A stretch of 7,686 nt of DNA from the NCBI GenBank assembly GCA_012032075.1, contig JAAURU010000168.1:1-7686 (forward strand), given 5' to 3'. Below the pieces are notes generated by a model that worked only from the letters and a program-made list of their open reading frames with translations, had not been told where the DNA came from and searched no databases. The translations under genes were made by a program, and so were the position numbers. Of this stretch, positions 6,471 to 7,686 are shown piece by piece (positions within the stretch are counted from its first letter, which is position 1; the number at the start of each line of letters is the position of its first letter). Source of the stretch: Flavobacterium sp. Lineage in GTDB: Bacteria; Bacteroidota; Bacteroidia; Flavobacteriales; Flavobacteriaceae.

Positions 6471-6629
6471 GGCATGCGGAACTTTTATAAAGACACTTAC
6501 AAGTAGAAATCAAAGGCTAAAAACAAAGCAACCACTTCATTTTCAGTACAATTCCCCTCTAAAAACAGGATTTTACCCCTACTAAAAACAAATTGCATTG
6601 ACTAATTTTATACTCTAAAATTTACAGTC
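6376..6629. other. Intergenic region before the peptidase gene
   Basis: I see no gene in these 254 bases. The left part is the second unit of the tandem duplication. The right part has a short direct repeat, CCCCTCTAAAAACA (6554-6567) and CCCCTACTAAAAACA (6576-6590), about 22 bases apart. It sits 40-76 bases before the next start codon, where a regulator could bind. There is no clear TAnnTTTG promoter element; TAATTTTA at about 6602 is only a partial match. Confidence 0.5.
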
Positions 6630-7446
6630 ATGCAAAAACAATCATACCTTAAAGAACTAAGTATTAGCAACACCCAAAAAAGATTTGGAACTAATACTAA
6701 AAAAGACGTAGAGAAAATCCAATCCTGGTTAACACTCTTTGCCATGCAAAACCCAAATGCAGGAACAGCAACAGGAATAGATGGAGATTTTGGACCAGCT
6801 ACAGAACAAGCCGTAATCAATTTTCAAAAAGCTAATGGTTTACAACAAACAGGAATTGTAGATACTAATCTATTTGATATATTAGTTACACCACTCAAAA
6901 GAGCTTTTGAAAACAACATTTCAGGAAATAATCTTCGGGAATTAGTTGTAAATACAGCAAAAAATCATGCACAAAACAACCCTTTCGAATTAGTTATTAG
7001 AAACCAAAGCAATTCTGGCCCATGGGTTCGTGCTTATATGGATGGCAATGAAGGCACATCATGGTTTTGGTGCATGGGTTTTGTCCAAGCCATTATCGAT
7101 CAAGCGGCTTCAATTCAAGGAAAAAACTTTAAAAAACCTAATACCATTAACCTACAGTTGCGATACAGTTGGGTCAACCGGTCTTCAAAAAAACCTACTA
7201 ACACGATATCAAACAGCGAGAAATAATCCTTCACTAATTAAACCTGGAGATATATTCTTAATTCAAAAATCAACTTTCGATTGGTATCATACAGGTATTA
7301 TAATTGGAGTTCAAGGTGATGTAATCGAAACTATCGAAGGCAACACCAATTCAGATGGTTCTAACAATGGAAATGCTGTTTTAAATAGAATGCGAAATTT
7401 CAAACAAACTAAAATAGATTTCTTCTCCATAGAACCATTAGTTTAA
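6630..7446 (+). pseudogene. Peptidoglycan-binding plus CHAP-like peptidase, one frame change
   Basis: Joined across one frame change, this would be a protein of about 271 residues. Residues 25-85 form a PG_binding_1 domain (GIDGDFGPATEQAVINFQK). Residues 105-271 look like a CHAP/NlpC-type cysteine peptidase or amidase: candidate catalytic C148 in SWFWCMGFVQ, H220 in DWYHTGIIIG, and polar E236-GNTN. It would cleave cell-wall peptide links. As given, the first frame runs to TAA at 7224-7226, while CDTVGSTGLQKN onward, with His and Glu, lies in the +1 frame ending at 7444-7446. Dropping one A from either six-A run (7121-7126 or 7131-7136) restores the continuous reading. No signal peptide is seen, so it is not an ordinary secreted wall enzyme. 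An endolysin, a secretion-system effector, or an intracellular protein of another role remain open. Confidence 0.75.
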
Positions 7447-7686
7447 AAACAAATTGTTACAATAATTATTAGAAGCACAAAACAATCATTCCAGTTGAAA
7501 AAAAGCCTCGCTATCCACTATATCTTTGCTTTTTTGTCATCCTATGTTTGCAAAAGGAAGTTCTTTGAAAATTTTATAAATTTATTTCAACAGAAGAAAG
7601 AGAAAGATAAAAGCTAAATCCTTGTCATTGGTCAATTAAGACTGTTCGGAATGCTAGTTCCTTTCTCTCTCTGCTTTTGAACTTGG
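7447..7686. other. Right flank without visible gene
   Basis: No coding region longer than about 20 codons with a plausible start is seen on either strand. The stretch holds a promoter-like element (7495-7528), a second TAnnTTTG match (TATGTTTG, 7543-7550), the word AGTTCTTTGA (7559-7568), and a purine-rich segment (7595-7606, AGAAAGAGAAAG) that pairs 11 of 12 with a pyrimidine-rich one (7661-7672, CTTTCTCTCTCT). Together these suggest the untranslated start of a transcript running off the right edge. Confidence 0.45.
7495..7528 (+). promoter_or_regulatory. Candidate flavobacterial promoter
   Basis: TTG (7495-7497), a 23-base spacer and TATCTTTG (7521-7528) fit the reported Flavobacterium form TTG-N17-23-TAnnTTTG. 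The spacer is at the long end of that range. A second -7 match, TATGTTTG, at 7543-7550 has no properly spaced TTG. A start near 7535 would drive a gene beyond the window. Chance matches are common in such AT-rich DNA. Confidence 0.35.

Noticed and set aside
7030..7446. Separate 138-residue gene starting at ATG 7030
   Set aside because: Its first 35 codons are out-of-frame reading of the peptidase segment holding WFWCMGF; only the part after about 7137 is real, as the C-terminal half of the broken gene.
7499..7535. Intrinsic terminator after the peptidase gene (AAAAAAGC / GCTTTTTT)
   Set aside because: The stem is almost all A-T pairs with a 21-base loop; too weak to call, and it overlaps the promoter match.
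7610..7686. tRNA, suggested by the GTTCGGAAT word
   Set aside because: No acceptor stem, D-arm or anticodon arm can be placed around it.

Overview
The window looks like chromosomal DNA from a member of the Flavobacteriaceae (Bacteroidota). The DNA is AT-rich. Start codons mostly lack Shine-Dalgarno sequences. A BatA-type double-membrane-helix protein and a 'FASFHIRQ'-type small membrane protein, both characteristic of this group, are present. The placement rests on recalled family resemblance, not on a search.

Layout, all genes on the + strand. Bases 1-268 hold no gene but contain a strong 20-bp-arm hairpin. Bases 269-1239 encode a D12-class (Dam-like) adenine DNA methyltransferase that is readable only across three frame changes. 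It is followed at once by an intact small PD-(D/E)XK-type nuclease (1241-1729), so the pair looks like a compact type II restriction-modification cassette. The cassette ends 12 bases before a core-type pair: a 642-residue BatA/VWA-like membrane protein (1742-3670), and a dihydroorotase-family protein (3667-4920) whose start overlaps it by 4 bases. The dihydroorotase homologue has lost the metal-binding histidines, so it is probably non-catalytic. Then come a small DUF4870/Tic20-like membrane protein (4973-5302) and a 79-residue conserved-type hypothetical protein (5326-5565).

The right part is more accessory. A cluster of five palindromic ATCCC..GGGAT repeats (5578-5824), two in one orientation and three apparently inverted, lies before a PaiA-like GNAT acetyltransferase (5839-6375). 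The end of that gene has been duplicated as an imperfect tandem repeat of about 62 bp. A peptidoglycan-binding plus CHAP-like cysteine peptidase gene (6630-7446) follows, broken by one frame change in an A-tract. The last 240 bases hold no visible gene, but they have a flavobacterial-type promoter match and a purine/pyrimidine stem that could be the leader of something beyond the edge.

The points most worth a second look are the methyltransferase, whose two -1 shifts both fall on A-rich slippery heptamers (one directly before an in-frame UAG) while its partner nuclease is intact; the metal-ligand-free dihydroorotase coupled to a BatA-like protein; and the palindrome cluster. Frame changes occur only in the two accessory genes. 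Ordinary homopolymer sequencing error must be excluded before any biology is built on them.
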